DNA of 64,000 bases from Paucibacter sp. PLA-PC-4 (GCF_026241155.1 NZ_JAPFGP010000013.1:62001-126000); one strand, 5' to 3'. Counted from the first letter of the stretch, positions 47,487 to 58,432 are shown. Notes: generated by a model from the letters alone, not told the origin. Translations and numbers: made by a program.

Positions 47487-49740
47487 GCGCGAACCAGGCA
47501 TTGGCCAGCGCCGGAGCCACCGGCGGTGTGCCGGGTTCGCCGACGCCGGTGGGTGCATGGCGGCTTGCGATCAGGTGGGTCTCAATGTGCGGCGTCTGTG
47601 CCAGGCTCAGAAGCGGGTAGTCGGGAAAATTGCGTTGCCGCACGACGCCGCCCTCGATGTCGATGCGGCCGAACAGCGCTGCCGTCAGCCCGAAGATGAT
47701 GGCGCCCTCCATCTGGCGCTCGACGATGGCCGGATTCACCACGGTGCCGCAATCCAGCGCACAAACCACGCGCAGCACCTTGGGCCTCCCGTCAGCATCC
47801 TGCGTCAGTTCCACTACCTGGGCGACGATGCTGCCGAAGCTCTCATGCAGGGCCAGGCCGCGAGCGACGCCCTGACCTCTGCCAGAACTTGGCAGGGCCT
47901 GGCCCCAGTCGGCCTTCTCGGCAGCCAGTCGCAGCACCGCAGCGTGGCGCGGTAGGTCGTGCAGCAGGCTCAAGCGATAGTCCAGCGGATCGGCCCCGGC
48001 CGCGTGGGCCAGCTCGTCGACAAAGCTCTCGATGAAAAAGGCATTGTGCGAATGACCGACCGAACGCCAGAAGCCGACCGGCACGCCGTGGTGCGTAGCC
48101 AGATGCGCGATGCGTTGCTGCGGCACGGCATAGGGCTGGTCGAATAGACCCTCAGCCGCGGTCTTGTCCGGCAGGTCCACCGGCCCGGCCAGCGTCGGCA
48201 GCACCCGCTCCATCCAGCGCGGCGAGATTGCATCGCCGGCGCTGCCGATGCGCAAGGCCAGCGGCTTGCCGTCCTCGCCCAACAGCGCTTCGCAAAAGGC
48301 CGAGCCGGCCGGGCGGTAGAAGTCGTGCGTCATGTCCTCCTCGCGCGACCACAACAATTGCACCGGCCGGCCGCCGGTCTCCAGCGCTACCCGCACGGCT
48401 TGGCCCACGAAATCGATCTCCAGGCGCCGGCCGAAGCCGCCACCCAGATAGCTGACATGCACGGTGACCGCATCGGGCGCGACGCCGGCCACGCGCGCGG
48501 CCAGCTCGAGGGCAAGACCCGGCACCTGGGTCGGCACCCAGAGCTCGACCCGGCCGTCGCGCACCCGGGCCGTGCAGTTCATCGGCTCCATCGCCGCATG
48601 GGCCAGGTAGGGGGTCTCGTACAGCGCCTCGATCTTGCGACCCGGGCCGGCCAGCGCGCGGTCGGCATCACCCTCGCTGGCGAAGGCCAGTCCGTCGGCG
48701 GCGGCGCGGCGCGCCGCCTCGGCCAGCGCTGCGGCGATATGCTCGCTGTCCAACGCCCCGGCTGGTCGGCCCTGCCACTCGATCTCCAGCGCCGCCGCTG
48801 CGCGAAGCGCATGCCAGCTGTTGCGAGCAACCACGGCCACCGCCGCATGGCCGCCTGCAAAAGGCCCCAGGCGCACGACCCGCTCGACTCCCGGCTGGCG
48901 CAGCGCCGCATCGACCGGCAGCGCGCCGGGCGCACCGCCCAGCATCGGCGCGTGGCGAATCGCTGCATACAGCAGGCCTGGCGGCCGCGCATCGATGCTA
49001 AAGCGCGCCGAACCATCGATCTTGGCGGCCAGATCCAGGCGCGGCGCGGACTGCCCGATCAAGGTCCATTGCTCCGCCGGCTTCAGCTCCACCTCGCCGG
49101 GAGGCGTGGCGGCCGCCGCCTGGACCAGCTCGCCGTAGTGGGCGCTATCGCCCGAGGAGACATGGCTGATCACGCCGGAGGCGATGCGCAGCTCGGCCAG
49201 CGGCAGCTTCCAGCGCAGCGAGGCCGCGCCCAGCAACTGCTGGCGGGCTGTGGCGGCCGCCCAGCGCAACGGCTCCCAGGCATCGGCCACGCTGGAGCTT
49301 CCACCGGTGGCATTGATGCCCAGCTCGCGCGCCAGCTTGGCCACGGTCCAGGCCCCCAGCCTCGCGGCAAGGCTTTCCTGACCGGGTTCCAGGCTGCGCG
49401 GCGGGAGTGGCAGCTGGCCGACGAACATCGCGACATTGCCGTACAGCGATTCATGGCCGGCCGCGATCAGCCGCAGTCGAGCTAGCGGCACGACCAGTTC
49501 CTCAGCCACCAGTTGGGCAAGCGCGGTATGCACGCCCTGCCCCATCTCGCTGCGGTTCATCGCCAGCAGCACGGTGCCGTCGGCGGCAATTTTGATCCAG
49601 CCATTCAGGCCGATTTCGCCGTCGACCACAGACTGCGTCTTGGCATGGCCCAACCGGCTGCGCGGAGGCAGCGCGGCAAAACCCACCAGCAGGGCGCCGG
49701 CAGCGCCAAGACCGGACAGCAGCAGCGTGCGGCGCTTCAT
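47446..49740 (-). CDS. xanthine dehydrogenase family molybdopterin-binding subunit (IorB-like)
   Basis: A 764-residue large subunit of a two-component molybdenum hydroxylase, closest in layout to isoquinoline 1-oxidoreductase beta. It has an RR-containing leader ([18 protein letters not shown]) suggesting Tat export. Cofactor-region landmarks are [40 protein letters not shown] and the C-terminal [17 protein letters not shown] with the catalytic Glu. The start overlaps the iron-sulfur subunit stop codon (ATGA). The substrate could be an N-heterocycle or an aldehyde. No molybdopterin-cytosine maturation factor or third subunit is next to it. Confidence 0.9.
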   Translation of the reverse strand: MKRRTLLLSGLGAAGALLVGFAALPPRSRLGHAKTQSVVDGEIGLNGWIKIAADGTVLLAMNRSEMGQGVHTALAQLVAEELVVPLARLRLIAAGHESLYGNVAMFVGQLPLPPRSLEPGQESLAARLGAWTVAKLARELGINATGGSSSVADAWEPLRWAAATARQQLLGAASLRWKLPLAELRIASGVISHVSSGDSAHYGELVQAAAATPPGEVELKPAEQWTLIGQSAPRLDLAAKIDGSARFSIDARPPGLLYAAIRHAPMLGGAPGALPVDAALRQPGVERVVRLGPFAGGHAAVAVVARNSWHALRAAAALEIEWQGRPAGALDSEHIAAALAEAARRAAADGLAFASEGDADRALAGPGRKIEALYETPYLAHAAMEPMNCTARVRDGRVELWVPTQVPGLALELAARVAGVAPDAVTVHVSYLGGGFGRRLEIDFVGQAVRVALETGGRPVQLLWSREEDMTHDFYRPAGSAFCEALLGEDGKPLALRIGSAGDAISPRWMERVLPTLAGPVDLPDKTAAEGLFDQPYAVPQQRIAHLATHHGVPVGFWRSVGHSHNAFFIESFVDELAHAAGADPLDYRLSLLHDLPRHAAVLRLAAEKADWGQALPSSGRGQGVARGLALHESFGSIVAQVVELTQDADGRPKVLRVVCALDCGTVVNPAIVERQMEGAIIFGLTAALFGRIDIEGGVVRQRNFPDYPLLSLAQTPHIETHLIASRHAPTGVGEPGTPPVAPALANAWFALTGERCRRLPLLP

Positions 49741-50210
49741 ACGCGCTTGCCTGCGGACTGGGCGCTCATCCTGGCGGCCGCGTCCTTGATCGCGGCGCGC
49801 ACGCGCGGATACGTGCCGCAGCGGCACAAATTGGTCATCGCCGCTTCGATATCGGAATCGCTAGGCCTGCGGTTGTTGGCCAGCAGCGCGGCGGCGGCCA
49901 TCAGCATGCCGCTCTGGCAGTAGCCGCACTGCGGCACCTGATGAGCGATCCAGGCCTGCTGCAGCGCGCCGGCGGCCAGACCCTCGATGGTGGTAATTGC
50001 CTTGCCCTGCACGCTGGCCAGCGGCGTCACGCAGGCACGCGCGGCCTGGCCGTCGACATGCACGGTGCAGGCACCGCAGGCCGCGACGCCGCAGCCGTAC
50101 TTGGTGCCAGTCAGGTTCAGGCCGTCACGCAGCACCCACAGCAGCGGCATCGCGGCATCGTTCGCATGCGCGGGCAGCGCGTGGGCCTGCCCATTGACCT
50201 TCAGCTCCAT
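49737..50210 (-). CDS. (2Fe-2S)-binding subunit of a molybdenum hydroxylase (IorA-like)
   Basis: A 157-residue small subunit with two [2Fe-2S] clusters. The plant-ferredoxin-type cluster uses Cys40, Cys45, Cys48 and Cys60 ([13 protein letters not shown]). The second uses Cys95, Cys98, Cys129 and Cys131 ([14 protein letters not shown]). It passes electrons from the molybdenum subunit encoded next. The start [13 protein letters not shown] is typical. It has no signal peptide, as expected if it rides with the partner through Tat. It is divergent from the esterase gene. Confidence 0.94.
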   Translation of the reverse strand: MELKVNGQAHALPAHANDAAMPLLWVLRDGLNLTGTKYGCGVAACGACTVHVDGQAARACVTPLASVQGKAITTIEGLAAGALQQAWIAHQVPQCGYCQSGMLMAAAALLANNRRPSDSDIEAAMTNLCRCGTYPRVRAAIKDAAARMSAQSAGKRV

Positions 50211-50267
50211 TCCCGCCCTCTCTCCGCTTGAGACGCCGCTTGGCGTTCTGCGATTCACAATAGCACC

Positions 50268-50987
50268 ATGAGCAAGCCCAACCTCCACACGCCCACCCTG
50301 ATGCTGCTGCCCGATGGCCAGGCGCCGCAGCTGCTGTTCCTGCTGTTTCACGGCCTGGGCCGCGACGGCTCGCAGATGGCGCCGCTGGCCCAGGCCCTGC
50401 GCGCTCAGTATCCGCAGGCAGCGGTGCTGAGTATCGACGCCCCGGAGCGCTTTGACGGCGCGGCCGATGGGGAGACAGGTTACCAATGGTTCTCGCTGCA
50501 GCGGATCGACGACGCCAGCCGCATCGAGCGGGTCGCTGCGGCGCTGCCCAGTTTCATCGCCAGCGTGAGGCACTGGGCCGCCCACTTCGAGCTGCCCTGG
50601 GAGCGCGTGGCTCTGGGCGGCTTCTCACAAGGCGCCATCATGGCGCTGGAGGCGGTACAAGTCGAGCCTCGGCTGGCCGGCCGCGTGCTGGCCTTCGGCG
50701 GCCGCTATGCCAGGCTGCCTCAGCACGTGCCCGAGGAGGTCAGCCTGCACTTGCTGCACGGCATGGCCGACGAGCGCATGCCCTACCGCGACATCGTGCA
50801 GGCCGCCCAGATTTTGGTGCAGCTGGGCGCCGATGTCACCGCCGACGTCAAGCCCGGCATCGGCCATGAGCTGCACCCCGAGCTGATCGCCAAGGCGATG
50901 GAGCAGCTGCGCACATTTGTGCCGGCCCGGCTGTGGCGCGAGGCGGTGCTGGCGGCGGCCGAGCAGGACCGCCAACAGCAGGGCTGA
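50268..50987 (+). CDS. YpfH-type serine esterase
   Basis: A 239-residue cytoplasmic alpha/beta hydrolase of the carboxylesterase/phospholipase group. The oxyanion segment is [10 protein letters not shown], the nucleophile Ser is in GGFSQGAIM, and the acid and His lie in [10 protein letters not shown] and GIGHELHPE. All triad positions are present, so it is likely active on short acyl esters. It is divergent from the molybdenum hydroxylase and 16 bases before the large regulator gene, with which it may share a transcript. Confidence 0.9.
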   Translation: MSKPNLHTPTLMLLPDGQAPQLLFLLFHGLGRDGSQMAPLAQALRAQYPQAAVLSIDAPERFDGAADGETGYQWFSLQRIDDASRIERVAAALPSFIASVRHWAAHFELPWERVALGGFSQGAIMALEAVQVEPRLAGRVLAFGGRYARLPQHVPEEVSLHLLHGMADERMPYRDIVQAAQILVQLGADVTADVKPGIGHELHPELIAKAMEQLRTFVPARLWREAVLAAAEQDRQQQG

Positions 50988-51003
50988 GCGCAGCGGCCCG
51001 CCG

Positions 51004-54000
51004 ATGCTGCGCCTGACGGATCTGCCGGCCTGGGTGCCCCCGAGCGGGACGCCACAGCCGCTGCCGTGCACCCTGCCGGGCGCGCTGCTTCTGGTGCTGG
51101 CCGCCAGCGAGGGCTGGCAGTCCCGCGAGCGGCTGGCCGCCCTGCTCTGGCCCGACTGCGAGCCCGCCGAGGGCCTGCACCATCTGCGCGTCAATCTGCA
51201 CCGCAGTCGCGTCCTGCTGCAACGCTGGGGTGTGGCGGACCGGCTGCTGACCCAGGGCTCGCAGCTGCAGCTTCAGCTGCCCACTGACCTGCCGGCCTGG
51301 CAGGCTGCGGCCGAGGGCCCGCCCCTGGACCCGCAGGACTGGCCGCGCGGCTGGCGGCTGACGGGCCACGAGGGCCTGGCGCAGTGGTGCTTGCAAACCG
51401 CCCAGGCCCTACACCGGCGCTGGCTGCAGCAGGGCCGCCAGATGCGCCCTACCAGCGATCAGGAGGCGCCACCGCCGCCCGCGCGCGAGGCCCAGCACCG
51501 GCAGCTGCGCGGCAGCCCCGCACCCGCCCTGCTGCTGCTGGGCGAGCCCGGCGCCGGCAAAAGCAGCCTGCTGGCCGCCGCCTTCCCGCATGCGCCCTGC
51601 CTGCGCGGCCTGGAGGGTCTGCACGGGATGCCCTACCGACCGCTACTGGATGCGCTGCGGGCGCAGCGCCCGCGGCTGGAGGCTGCCCTGCAGGATGCGC
51701 ACGGTGGCCTGCGCCCCTATCGCCTGGACCTCGCCCGCGTGCTGCCCGAACTGGCTCCCGAGGAGCCCCTGCCCCCGCTGGACGCACTCACAGCTCAGGC
51801 GCGCCTGGCGGAAGCGCTGACGCGCGCCTTCGAGGCCCTGACGCCGGTGCTGCTGGTGGACGACCTGCAGTGGTGCGACCCGGCCACCCTCGAGTGGCTG
51901 CAGATGCTGGCCCATGGCGAGCGCCTGCGCTGGCGCGCCGCCGCGCGCCCGCACGAGATGCCCGAGGCGCTGCGCCAGGCCCTGCAGCCGCTGGAGGCCG
52001 CCGGCCGCCTGGAGCAGCTGGCACTGCCAGCGCTGAGCCGAGCCGAGCTGGCCCGGGTCTGCCAGGCGCGCTGGCCCGCGCAGCGCTTTAGCGACGCTCA
52101 GCTGGACCGTCTACACGCAGCCAGCGCCGGCAACCCCTTTGCGCTAGGCGAGCTGGTGAAGGCCGGCGGTGCCGAGGCGCAGGACAGCGCCGGCGCCTTG
52201 CCGGAGCGGGTGCGCCAGATGGTGAACCGCCGCCTGCAGGCCTTGACGCCGGCAGCGCGTCAGGCCGTCGAGGCCGCCGCCGTCGGCCTACAGCCTCTGC
52301 CTGAGTCGGCGCTGCGCATGATGATGGGACTGCCCGAGGGGACAGCAGGCGACGCCGCTTGGGCCGTGGCGCGCGACGAGGCCCTGGCCGCCGGCATGCT
52401 GCGGCCACAGGCGCCAGGCCTGGCCTGCTCGCACGACCTGATTCGCCATGCCACCGTGGCCGGCCTGGCGGCGCCGCGCCGCCTTGTGCTGCACCGCCAT
52501 GCCGCGCTCTGGCTGGCCCAGCAGCCATGGGCCGACGCCATGGCGGTGGCCGAACACTGGCGCGTCGCCGGCGAGCCGCAGACCGCTCTGGGCTGGCAGC
52601 ACCTGGGTGCGGAGCAGCTCAAGGCGCTGGGCCAGTACGAGCGGGCGCGGGCGGTCTGGCAGGCCGTGGCCGAGGACTCGCTGGACATGGCCCAGTCGCT
52701 GCGCGCCCGGCTGGAGCTGGCTGCCTGCGACCTGCTGGAGGACCTGTCCCGCGCCGAGCAGGCGTTGCTGGCCATCCGGGTCCAACTCGACGGGGTGGCC
52801 GACGCCGAGCAGCGCCAGCAGATCGAAGGCCGGCTGTGCGCCGCCTTGGTGGACAACCGCGTCTTCGCCGGCGACCTGCCCAGCGCCATCCGGCATGCCG
52901 CCCGGCTGCGCGAACTGCTGCCGGCGCTGCCGGCGCGCGAACGCATCCACGCCTTCGAGGTGCTGATCGAGCTGGCGATGCGCGAGCCCGACATCCCCGC
53001 CGCCTGGCGCCTGCTGGCCCAGCTTCGCGAGGCCGCGCCGCGGCTGCCTGCGACTTTGAGCTTCGAAGGCCAGATTCACTGGTTCGGCGGCCAGGTGCGC
53101 GCTGCGCATGACGCGCTGGCGCGCCTCCTGGAGCTGCATCCTGACTACTGCCGAGGCATCACAGTCGAGAACGATCTCGCCGTGATGCTGCAGGCCATGG
53201 GCGAGGTGGCGCAGGCCGAGGCCCTGGCCCGGCGCAGCCTGCAGAGCTGGGCCGGCGTGGTGCACACCGAATGCCTGTCCAAGCTCGTGCTGGGCAGCGT
53301 GCTGACCAGCGCGGGGCGCCATGCCGAGGCCGAGGCAGCCCTGCGCGAGGCGCTGGACCTGGCGCAAGCGCAGTCCAGCGGTCTGTTCGAGGCCGAGGCC
53401 CGGCTGCGCCTGGCACGGCTGTGGCTGCAATGCGGCCGTCCCGGCGACGCCGCCCAGGCGCTGGCCGCCGCCACGCCGCTGCTGCGAGAGGCCCGGGAGC
53501 CGCTGCGCGTGTCGAACTGGGCGCTGGTGTCGGTGCTGGTGGCCTGCGCCCTGGACCGGCACCCGGCTGCAGAGGCCCTGGACCGCCTGCGCGACGCCAG
53601 CCAGCGCCTGCAGCACCCGATGGTGCAGGCGCGCGAGGCTCGCGCCGATGCCGAGCTGGCCCTGCTGAGAGGCGACGGGCCTGCCGCAGCCGCCGCCGCC
53701 GAGCGCCAGGCCGCAGTGGCGCGCAGCGCCGGCATGCAGGAATGGGCCACCGAGGCAGCGCTGCTGAGCGTGCGCGCCCGCGTGCTCAGCGGCGAGCCAG
53801 ACGAGGCGCTGCGCCCGCTGGCCCAGCAGACCGCCGACCTGGCGGCCGCCAAGGGCTATGCCGACCTGCACTGGCGCGCCTGCGCCTGGCTGGCCGCCCA
53901 CGGCGGCACGCCCGCCGACGCCCGACGTGCGCGCGCCGCACTGGCGGCGCTGCGTGGCAGCGAGCACCCCTCGCTGTTCGACGCCCGGGCCGCTGCCCGC

Positions 54001-54021
54001 CGCGAGCCGCGCTGGGCCTGA
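51004..54021 (+). CDS. SARP/AfsR-like regulator: winged helix, ATPase and TPR-like repeats
   Basis: A 1005-residue soluble protein. Residues 1-95 resemble the OmpR-type winged helix of SARP regulators (WQSRERLAALLWPDCEP, LHHLRVNLHRSRVLL). About 95-145 could be a shrunken transcriptional-activator domain. The ATPase has Walker A GEPGAGKS at 180-187 and Walker B LLVDDLQW at 283-290. From about 500 to the end run helical TPR-like repeats. There is no C-terminal LuxR helix-turn-helix, so DNA binding would rest on the N-terminus. It lies 166 bases upstream of three PEP-CTERM genes on the same strand and may control them; that link is inferred. Confidence 0.75.
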   Translation: MLRLTDLPAWVPPSGTPQPLPCTLPGALLLVLAASEGWQSRERLAALLWPDCEPAEGLHHLRVNLHRSRVLLQRWGVADRLLTQGSQLQLQLPTDLPAWQAAAEGPPLDPQDWPRGWRLTGHEGLAQWCLQTAQALHRRWLQQGRQMRPTSDQEAPPPPAREAQHRQLRGSPAPALLLLGEPGAGKSSLLAAAFPHAPCLRGLEGLHGMPYRPLLDALRAQRPRLEAALQDAHGGLRPYRLDLARVLPELAPEEPLPPLDALTAQARLAEALTRAFEALTPVLLVDDLQWCDPATLEWLQMLAHGERLRWRAAARPHEMPEALRQALQPLEAAGRLEQLALPALSRAELARVCQARWPAQRFSDAQLDRLHAASAGNPFALGELVKAGGAEAQDSAGALPERVRQMVNRRLQALTPAARQAVEAAAVGLQPLPESALRMMMGLPEGTAGDAAWAVARDEALAAGMLRPQAPGLACSHDLIRHATVAGLAAPRRLVLHRHAALWLAQQPWADAMAVAEHWRVAGEPQTALGWQHLGAEQLKALGQYERARAVWQAVAEDSLDMAQSLRARLELAACDLLEDLSRAEQALLAIRVQLDGVADAEQRQQIEGRLCAALVDNRVFAGDLPSAIRHAARLRELLPALPARERIHAFEVLIELAMREPDIPAAWRLLAQLREAAPRLPATLSFEGQIHWFGGQVRAAHDALARLLELHPDYCRGITVENDLAVMLQAMGEVAQAEALARRSLQSWAGVVHTECLSKLVLGSVLTSAGRHAEAEAALREALDLAQAQSSGLFEAEARLRLARLWLQCGRPGDAAQALAAATPLLREAREPLRVSNWALVSVLVACALDRHPAAEALDRLRDASQRLQHPMVQAREARADAELALLRGDGPAAAAAAERQAAVARSAGMQEWATEAALLSVRARVLSGEPDEALRPLAQQTADLAAAKGYADLHWRACAWLAAHGGTPADARRARAALAALRGSEHPSLFDARAAARREPRWA

Positions 54022-54187
54022 GCACGGGCTGATCGGTACCGACACCCCTCGGGTGCGGGGGGCGTCTGCGGCCCGGCATGCCAATCCCCGACACGGCTGA
54101 GACGCCGCTGAGACGCCGGCTGGGCAACATGGTGGCCTTCATTCACCGCCGCACGAGCGCCCCCACAACGCCTGAGCTGACACGACC

Positions 54188-54880
54188 ATGACCCAAGCCC
54201 CCCGCACGTTCCCCGCACGGCCGCAAGCCACCACGGCCCGCCGCATGCTGGCACTGATCGCCACGCTGGCCCTCGCAGCCAGCGCGCAGGCGGCCTCCAA
54301 GGTTTACACCAGCGAGGCTGACTTCCTGGCCGCCGTCGGCGTGGTCCGCACGGAGGACTTCAACCGCTTCGGCCGCGACATCTCTGGCGCCTCCGACCAC
54401 CCGGCCTCGGGCGGCAATTTCGGCGGCGACTTCACACTGCAGGGCTCCTGGCGGATCGACTCGCCCGACACCGCGCGGGACATCGACGGCAGCACCAACC
54501 TGTTCTTCGGCATGAGCTCCGCCAGCTGGGCGGACCTGAATTTCAACGCTCCCCTGCGGGCCTTCGGCGCCTGGTTCAACGGCGCGCCGCCCGTCTTCAA
54601 GATCGACGCCAACAGCCTGGAGGGCCTGGGCTCTTACCGCCACGTCGCCACGCTGGAACCCACCGGTAGCGGCCTGCAGTTCATCGGCTTCACCTCGGAC
54701 CAGACCTTCAATCGCCTGGTGTTCGAAAGCGCGCTCTGCTGCGCGGCCAGCTTCGCCATTGACAAGCTCAGCTACGCCGCCACCCTGGCCCCGGTGCCCG
54801 AGCCCAAGAGCTGGGCGCTGATGGCCGCAGGTCTGGCCGGCCTGGGCCTGTGGACGCGCCGCCGCGCGCTGAGGAGCTGA
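54188..54880 (+). CDS. PEP-CTERM sorting domain protein
   Basis: A 230-residue exported protein. The signal peptide ends near ASAQAASK. A beta-rich domain follows (TEDFNRFGRDISG, FGAWFNG, FIGFTSDQTFNRLVF), resembling proteins that bind or coat the surface. The C-terminus is a clear PEP-CTERM signal: VPEPKSWAL, a hydrophobic helix, then TRRRALRS. Exosortase is expected to cleave and process it, but no exosortase gene is in the window. It is the first of three adjacent PEP-CTERM genes; the next starts one base after its stop codon. Confidence 0.9.
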   Translation: MTQAPRTFPARPQATTARRMLALIATLALAASAQAASKVYTSEADFLAAVGVVRTEDFNRFGRDISGASDHPASGGNFGGDFTLQGSWRIDSPDTARDIDGSTNLFFGMSSASWADLNFNAPLRAFGAWFNGAPPVFKIDANSLEGLGSYRHVATLEPTGSGLQFIGFTSDQTFNRLVFESALCCAASFAIDKLSYAATLAPVPEPKSWALMAAGLAGLGLWTRRRALRS

Positions 54881-54881
54881 C

Positions 54882-57800
54882 ATGCGCCGACACCTCGCCT
54901 TGCAGGCTCTGCCCGCCGCCCTGTCCACCGCGTTCGCACTGGTCGGCCTGCTTCCCGCCCCGGGCGGCGCCGCCGTCCACCTGTGGACCGGCAGCGCCAG
55001 CACCAAATGGAGCGAGGCCGCCAACTGGACGGGCGGCCTGCCCGTGGCCGGCGGTGAGCTGCTGATGGACAGCGCCGCCCGCCCGGCCAGTTTCAACGAC
55101 CTGGCCGGCGGCTTGACGCTGCTGGGGCTGACGCTGGGCGTCAACGCTGCGGCGCCCACGCTCAGCGGCAATGCGCTGCGCTTCGGGGGCTCGGGCGCCT
55201 ACCTGCGCATGCTGTCCAACGGCGGCCACGGTACGGTGGACAACGCACTGGCGCTGGACGGCACGCTCAACATCACCGGCGGCCCGAGCGCGGGCAGCCA
55301 GCTCTTTCTGCGTGGCGACATCGGCGGCAGCGGCGGCTTGACCGTGGCGGGCGGCCGCACGGTGTTGAGCGGCAACAACAGCTTTGCCGGGATCACCACC
55401 GTGGCCTCAGGTGCCGCGCTGGGCATCGCAGGTGGCGCGCTGGCGGGCAGCAGCGGCATCGAGGTGGCGACCGGCGGCGAGCTGCAGTTCGTCAGCGCCA
55501 ACGTCTCGACCTCGCTGAACCGGCCCGTTGCGCTGGGTGGCCGCCTGAGCAGCAGCGCGGCGGACGTCAGCACACCGTTCGGCAAGGTGGCCGGCGCCAG
55601 CGTGGCCGGCGCCATCACACTGACGGCCCGCGCCGAGGTCGTGGCATTGGCCGGCACTGCGCCCGCGCCCGTGCGCTTGGTGGTGAACGGCCCGGTCGAC
55701 CGCGCCGGCCAGACCCTCACGGTCGCCACGGCAGGCGCGAACAACATGGTCAGCGTCGCCACAGTCACCGGCGCCGGCGAGCTGGTGCTTCGGCCCAACG
55801 GCGGCACGGTCAGTATCGGCGATGTCGCCGGCTCAGGCGAGCTTGCGGCGATAGGCCCGGCCGGCACCGCCACCGTGGGCAGCCTGGGCGGCGACGGCCG
55901 CGTGCTGGTGAACTTCGATGACAGCTTCGGCCGGCTCATCATCACCGGCGCGCTGGACGGTCAGCGCGATCTCGATGTGCGCAACGGCACACTGACCCTG
56001 GCCACCAACACCCCGCGCAGCCTCACGGGCCAGATCACGCTGCGCGGCAACGGCACGCTGGACATCGGCCGCGAAAGCGCGCTGGGTAGCGCCAGCCCGG
56101 TGCTGAGCTTCGAGGGTGGCGGCCGCCTCCTGGTGCGCGATGGCTTCCACCTGGCGCGCGACATTGTCACCACCGGCGGCAACGGCACGCTGCAGCTGGG
56201 CGGCGGCAGCAACACCGTGAGCAGCAATATCAGCGGCGACGGCGGCTTCAGTCTCATCGGCGGCATCATCACAGCCACCGGCAACAACAGCTTCTCGGGC
56301 GGGCTGGGGGTCTTCAACGACGGCACCATCAATTCGAACGGCCAACCTAACACGACGACGCTGCGCTTCGTGCACGATGGCAACCTGGGCCAGGCCGGCC
56401 AGGGCATCAAGCTAGGCGGCAGCCTGGCGCTGCCCGACGGCTACGACCTGAGCCGCCCGCTCACGCTGGCCGGTACGGCCGCCGGGATCAACGGCAGCGG
56501 CGACCACACCATCAGCAGCACGATCAGCGGCGACGGCCGTCTCAACCTCGGCGGCGCCGCACGCTACGTGCTGGCCGGCAGTGCCAGCCACAGCGGTGGC
56601 GTGACGCTGGCCGGGCAATCCAGCGGCCAAGCCGCGGTGCTGGTGATCGACGGCGACGCCCGGCTGGGCGCGGCGACCGGCGTGCTGAACATCGGCCGCG
56701 CCAGCGGCTTCTTCTCGCTGCCCGGCACCCTGGTGGCCGCCGGTCACCTGGACATTGCCGTCACGCGCAGCACGAGCTTTCGCGACATGACGGTGGACAG
56801 CAACGGCTTCGACGTCGTGTTCAACCAGCCGATCAACGGACTGGGCATGACCAAGGCCGGCGCCGGCCGCTGGACGCTCAATACCGCCAACACCAACAGC
56901 AGCGGCGACAACCGGGTCGAGGTGCAGCAAGGCACGCTGGCCCTGGGCGTGAACGAAGCGCTCGGTACGCGCAGTCTGGTGAACGTGGCCACCGGCGCGC
57001 AGCTGGCGCTGGGCGGGCGGCTGCTGACCATCACCTCGCTGGACAGCGCCGCCGGCAGCAGCGTGGACCTGGGCGCGGGCGGCACGCTGCGCCCGCTGTT
57101 CGGCACGCTGGACGGCATATTGGCTGGCCAGGGCCACCTCGTCGTCGGCCGCGCGGGCTTCTCGCCCGGAGCTGTCACGTTGGGCGGCGCCAACGGCTTC
57201 ACCGGCACGGTGGAGGTCACCAACGGCAGCCGCCTGACGCTGAACCACGCGCAGGCGCTAGGCGCCGCCGGCAACCTGATCCTGCTGGACAACGGCTCGC
57301 TGGAGGTCACCAACCGGTTGGCGGTGCCGCTGGTTATCACGGCAGCCACCAACCTGCAGATCGGCCCCGGCGGCGCAGGCTTCGTCGCCAACGGCCAGTC
57401 CATCATCGTCCAGAGCGCCCTCGGCGGCGGCGCGCCGCTGCGAATTCAGGGCGGCAGCCTGCCAGGCAGCACCGACAAATTCGACGTGCGCCTGGCCCAC
57501 AGCGCCAACAGCTTCAGCGGCGACCTGGTACTGGGCGACCCGCAGGGCTTTGGCAGCGCGGTGTTGGGCATCACAGCCGACGGCTCGCTGGGCGCGGCGG
57601 GCAACCGGCTGGTGCTGGGCAGGAGCTTCTACGACGGCGAAACCACCCGCAGCGCCCAGGGGGGCCTGCGCGCCTGGGACTCGCTAACGCTGGCCGCCAC
57701 GCGCAGCGTGCTGCTGGACGGCGAGTCAGGCAGCGACGCCGGCTTCATCGACACCAACGGCCACACGCTGGTGGTGGCCGGCAGCATCGGCGAGCTGGCC

Positions 57801-58367
57801 TCGGGCCTGGGCCTGCTCAAGACGGGCGAGGGTACGCTGGTGCTCAACGGCGTGCAGGCCTACACCGGCCTCACCCAGATCAAGGCCGGCACGCTGGGCG
57901 GGCGCGGCGAGGTGGAGCGGCTGGCCGTGCAGGCCGCCACGCTGGCACCGGGCGACAGCGCCGGTCTGTTCAGCGTGCGCCAGGACCTGAGCTTCAGCGG
58001 CGGCGCCCTGCTGTCCTTGACGCTGGGCGGCCCCACGCGCGACAGCGGCCATGGCGCACTGAGCGTGGGCGCGCTGCTGGACCTGGGGCAGGACACTACG
58101 TTGCGCTTGAGCTTGAGCCAGGGCTTCAGCGCCCAAGCCGGTCAGCAGTTCGACCTGCTGGACTGGGGCATCCTGCAAGGCCAGTTCAGCACGATCGACA
58201 GCAGCGGCCTCGTGCTGGCGCAAGGCATGCGACTGGACGTGTCGCGCCTGTACATCGACGGTGTGGTCGGTGTGACGGCCGTGCCCGAGCCCCAGTCCTG
58301 GGCCTTGCTGCTGAGCGGCGTGCTGGGCCTGCTGGCCTGGCGGCGTCGCGAGCTCCGTCCGGCCTGA
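54882..58367 (+). CDS. large PEP-CTERM protein with autotransporter-type beta-strand repeats
   Basis: A 1161-residue exported protein with a signal peptide and an opening domain WTGSASTKWSEAANW. A long right-handed beta-helix-like body of Gly/Asn-rich repeats follows (repeating LSGNNSFAGITTV, TATGNNSFSGGL, LNGVQAYTGLTQIKAGTLGG). These are autotransporter-associated beta-strand repeats, but there is no C-terminal beta-barrel. Instead it ends with VPEPQSWAL, a membrane helix and WRRRELRPA, a PEP-CTERM sorting signal. It is therefore expected to be processed by an exosortase rather than to secrete itself. It is probably a surface or matrix adhesin. Confidence 0.9.
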   Translation: MRRHLALQALPAALSTAFALVGLLPAPGGAAVHLWTGSASTKWSEAANWTGGLPVAGGELLMDSAARPASFNDLAGGLTLLGLTLGVNAAAPTLSGNALRFGGSGAYLRMLSNGGHGTVDNALALDGTLNITGGPSAGSQLFLRGDIGGSGGLTVAGGRTVLSGNNSFAGITTVASGAALGIAGGALAGSSGIEVATGGELQFVSANVSTSLNRPVALGGRLSSSAADVSTPFGKVAGASVAGAITLTARAEVVALAGTAPAPVRLVVNGPVDRAGQTLTVATAGANNMVSVATVTGAGELVLRPNGGTVSIGDVAGSGELAAIGPAGTATVGSLGGDGRVLVNFDDSFGRLIITGALDGQRDLDVRNGTLTLATNTPRSLTGQITLRGNGTLDIGRESALGSASPVLSFEGGGRLLVRDGFHLARDIVTTGGNGTLQLGGGSNTVSSNISGDGGFSLIGGIITATGNNSFSGGLGVFNDGTINSNGQPNTTTLRFVHDGNLGQAGQGIKLGGSLALPDGYDLSRPLTLAGTAAGINGSGDHTISSTISGDGRLNLGGAARYVLAGSASHSGGVTLAGQSSGQAAVLVIDGDARLGAATGVLNIGRASGFFSLPGTLVAAGHLDIAVTRSTSFRDMTVDSNGFDVVFNQPINGLGMTKAGAGRWTLNTANTNSSGDNRVEVQQGTLALGVNEALGTRSLVNVATGAQLALGGRLLTITSLDSAAGSSVDLGAGGTLRPLFGTLDGILAGQGHLVVGRAGFSPGAVTLGGANGFTGTVEVTNGSRLTLNHAQALGAAGNLILLDNGSLEVTNRLAVPLVITAATNLQIGPGGAGFVANGQSIIVQSALGGGAPLRIQGGSLPGSTDKFDVRLAHSANSFSGDLVLGDPQGFGSAVLGITADGSLGAAGNRLVLGRSFYDGETTRSAQGGLRAWDSLTLAATRSVLLDGESGSDAGFIDTNGHTLVVAGSIGELASGLGLLKTGEGTLVLNGVQAYTGLTQIKAGTLGGRGEVERLAVQAATLAPGDSAGLFSVRQDLSFSGGALLSLTLGGPTRDSGHGALSVGALLDLGQDTTLRLSLSQGFSAQAGQQFDLLDWGILQGQFSTIDSSGLVLAQGMRLDVSRLYIDGVVGVTAVPEPQSWALLLSGVLGLLAWRRRELRPA

Positions 58368-58432
58368 ACCGCACGGCTCGCACACCCGTGCCTGGCTCAA
58401 CTCTTTCTGTCACTCCCAGGGAGTTCTCACTC

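Noticed and set aside
55300-58000. Repetitive Gly/Asn-coding DNA as a possible CRISPR or tandem-repeat array
   Set aside because: The repeats are at protein level only, of variable length and diverged sequence; there are no identical direct repeats with spacers.
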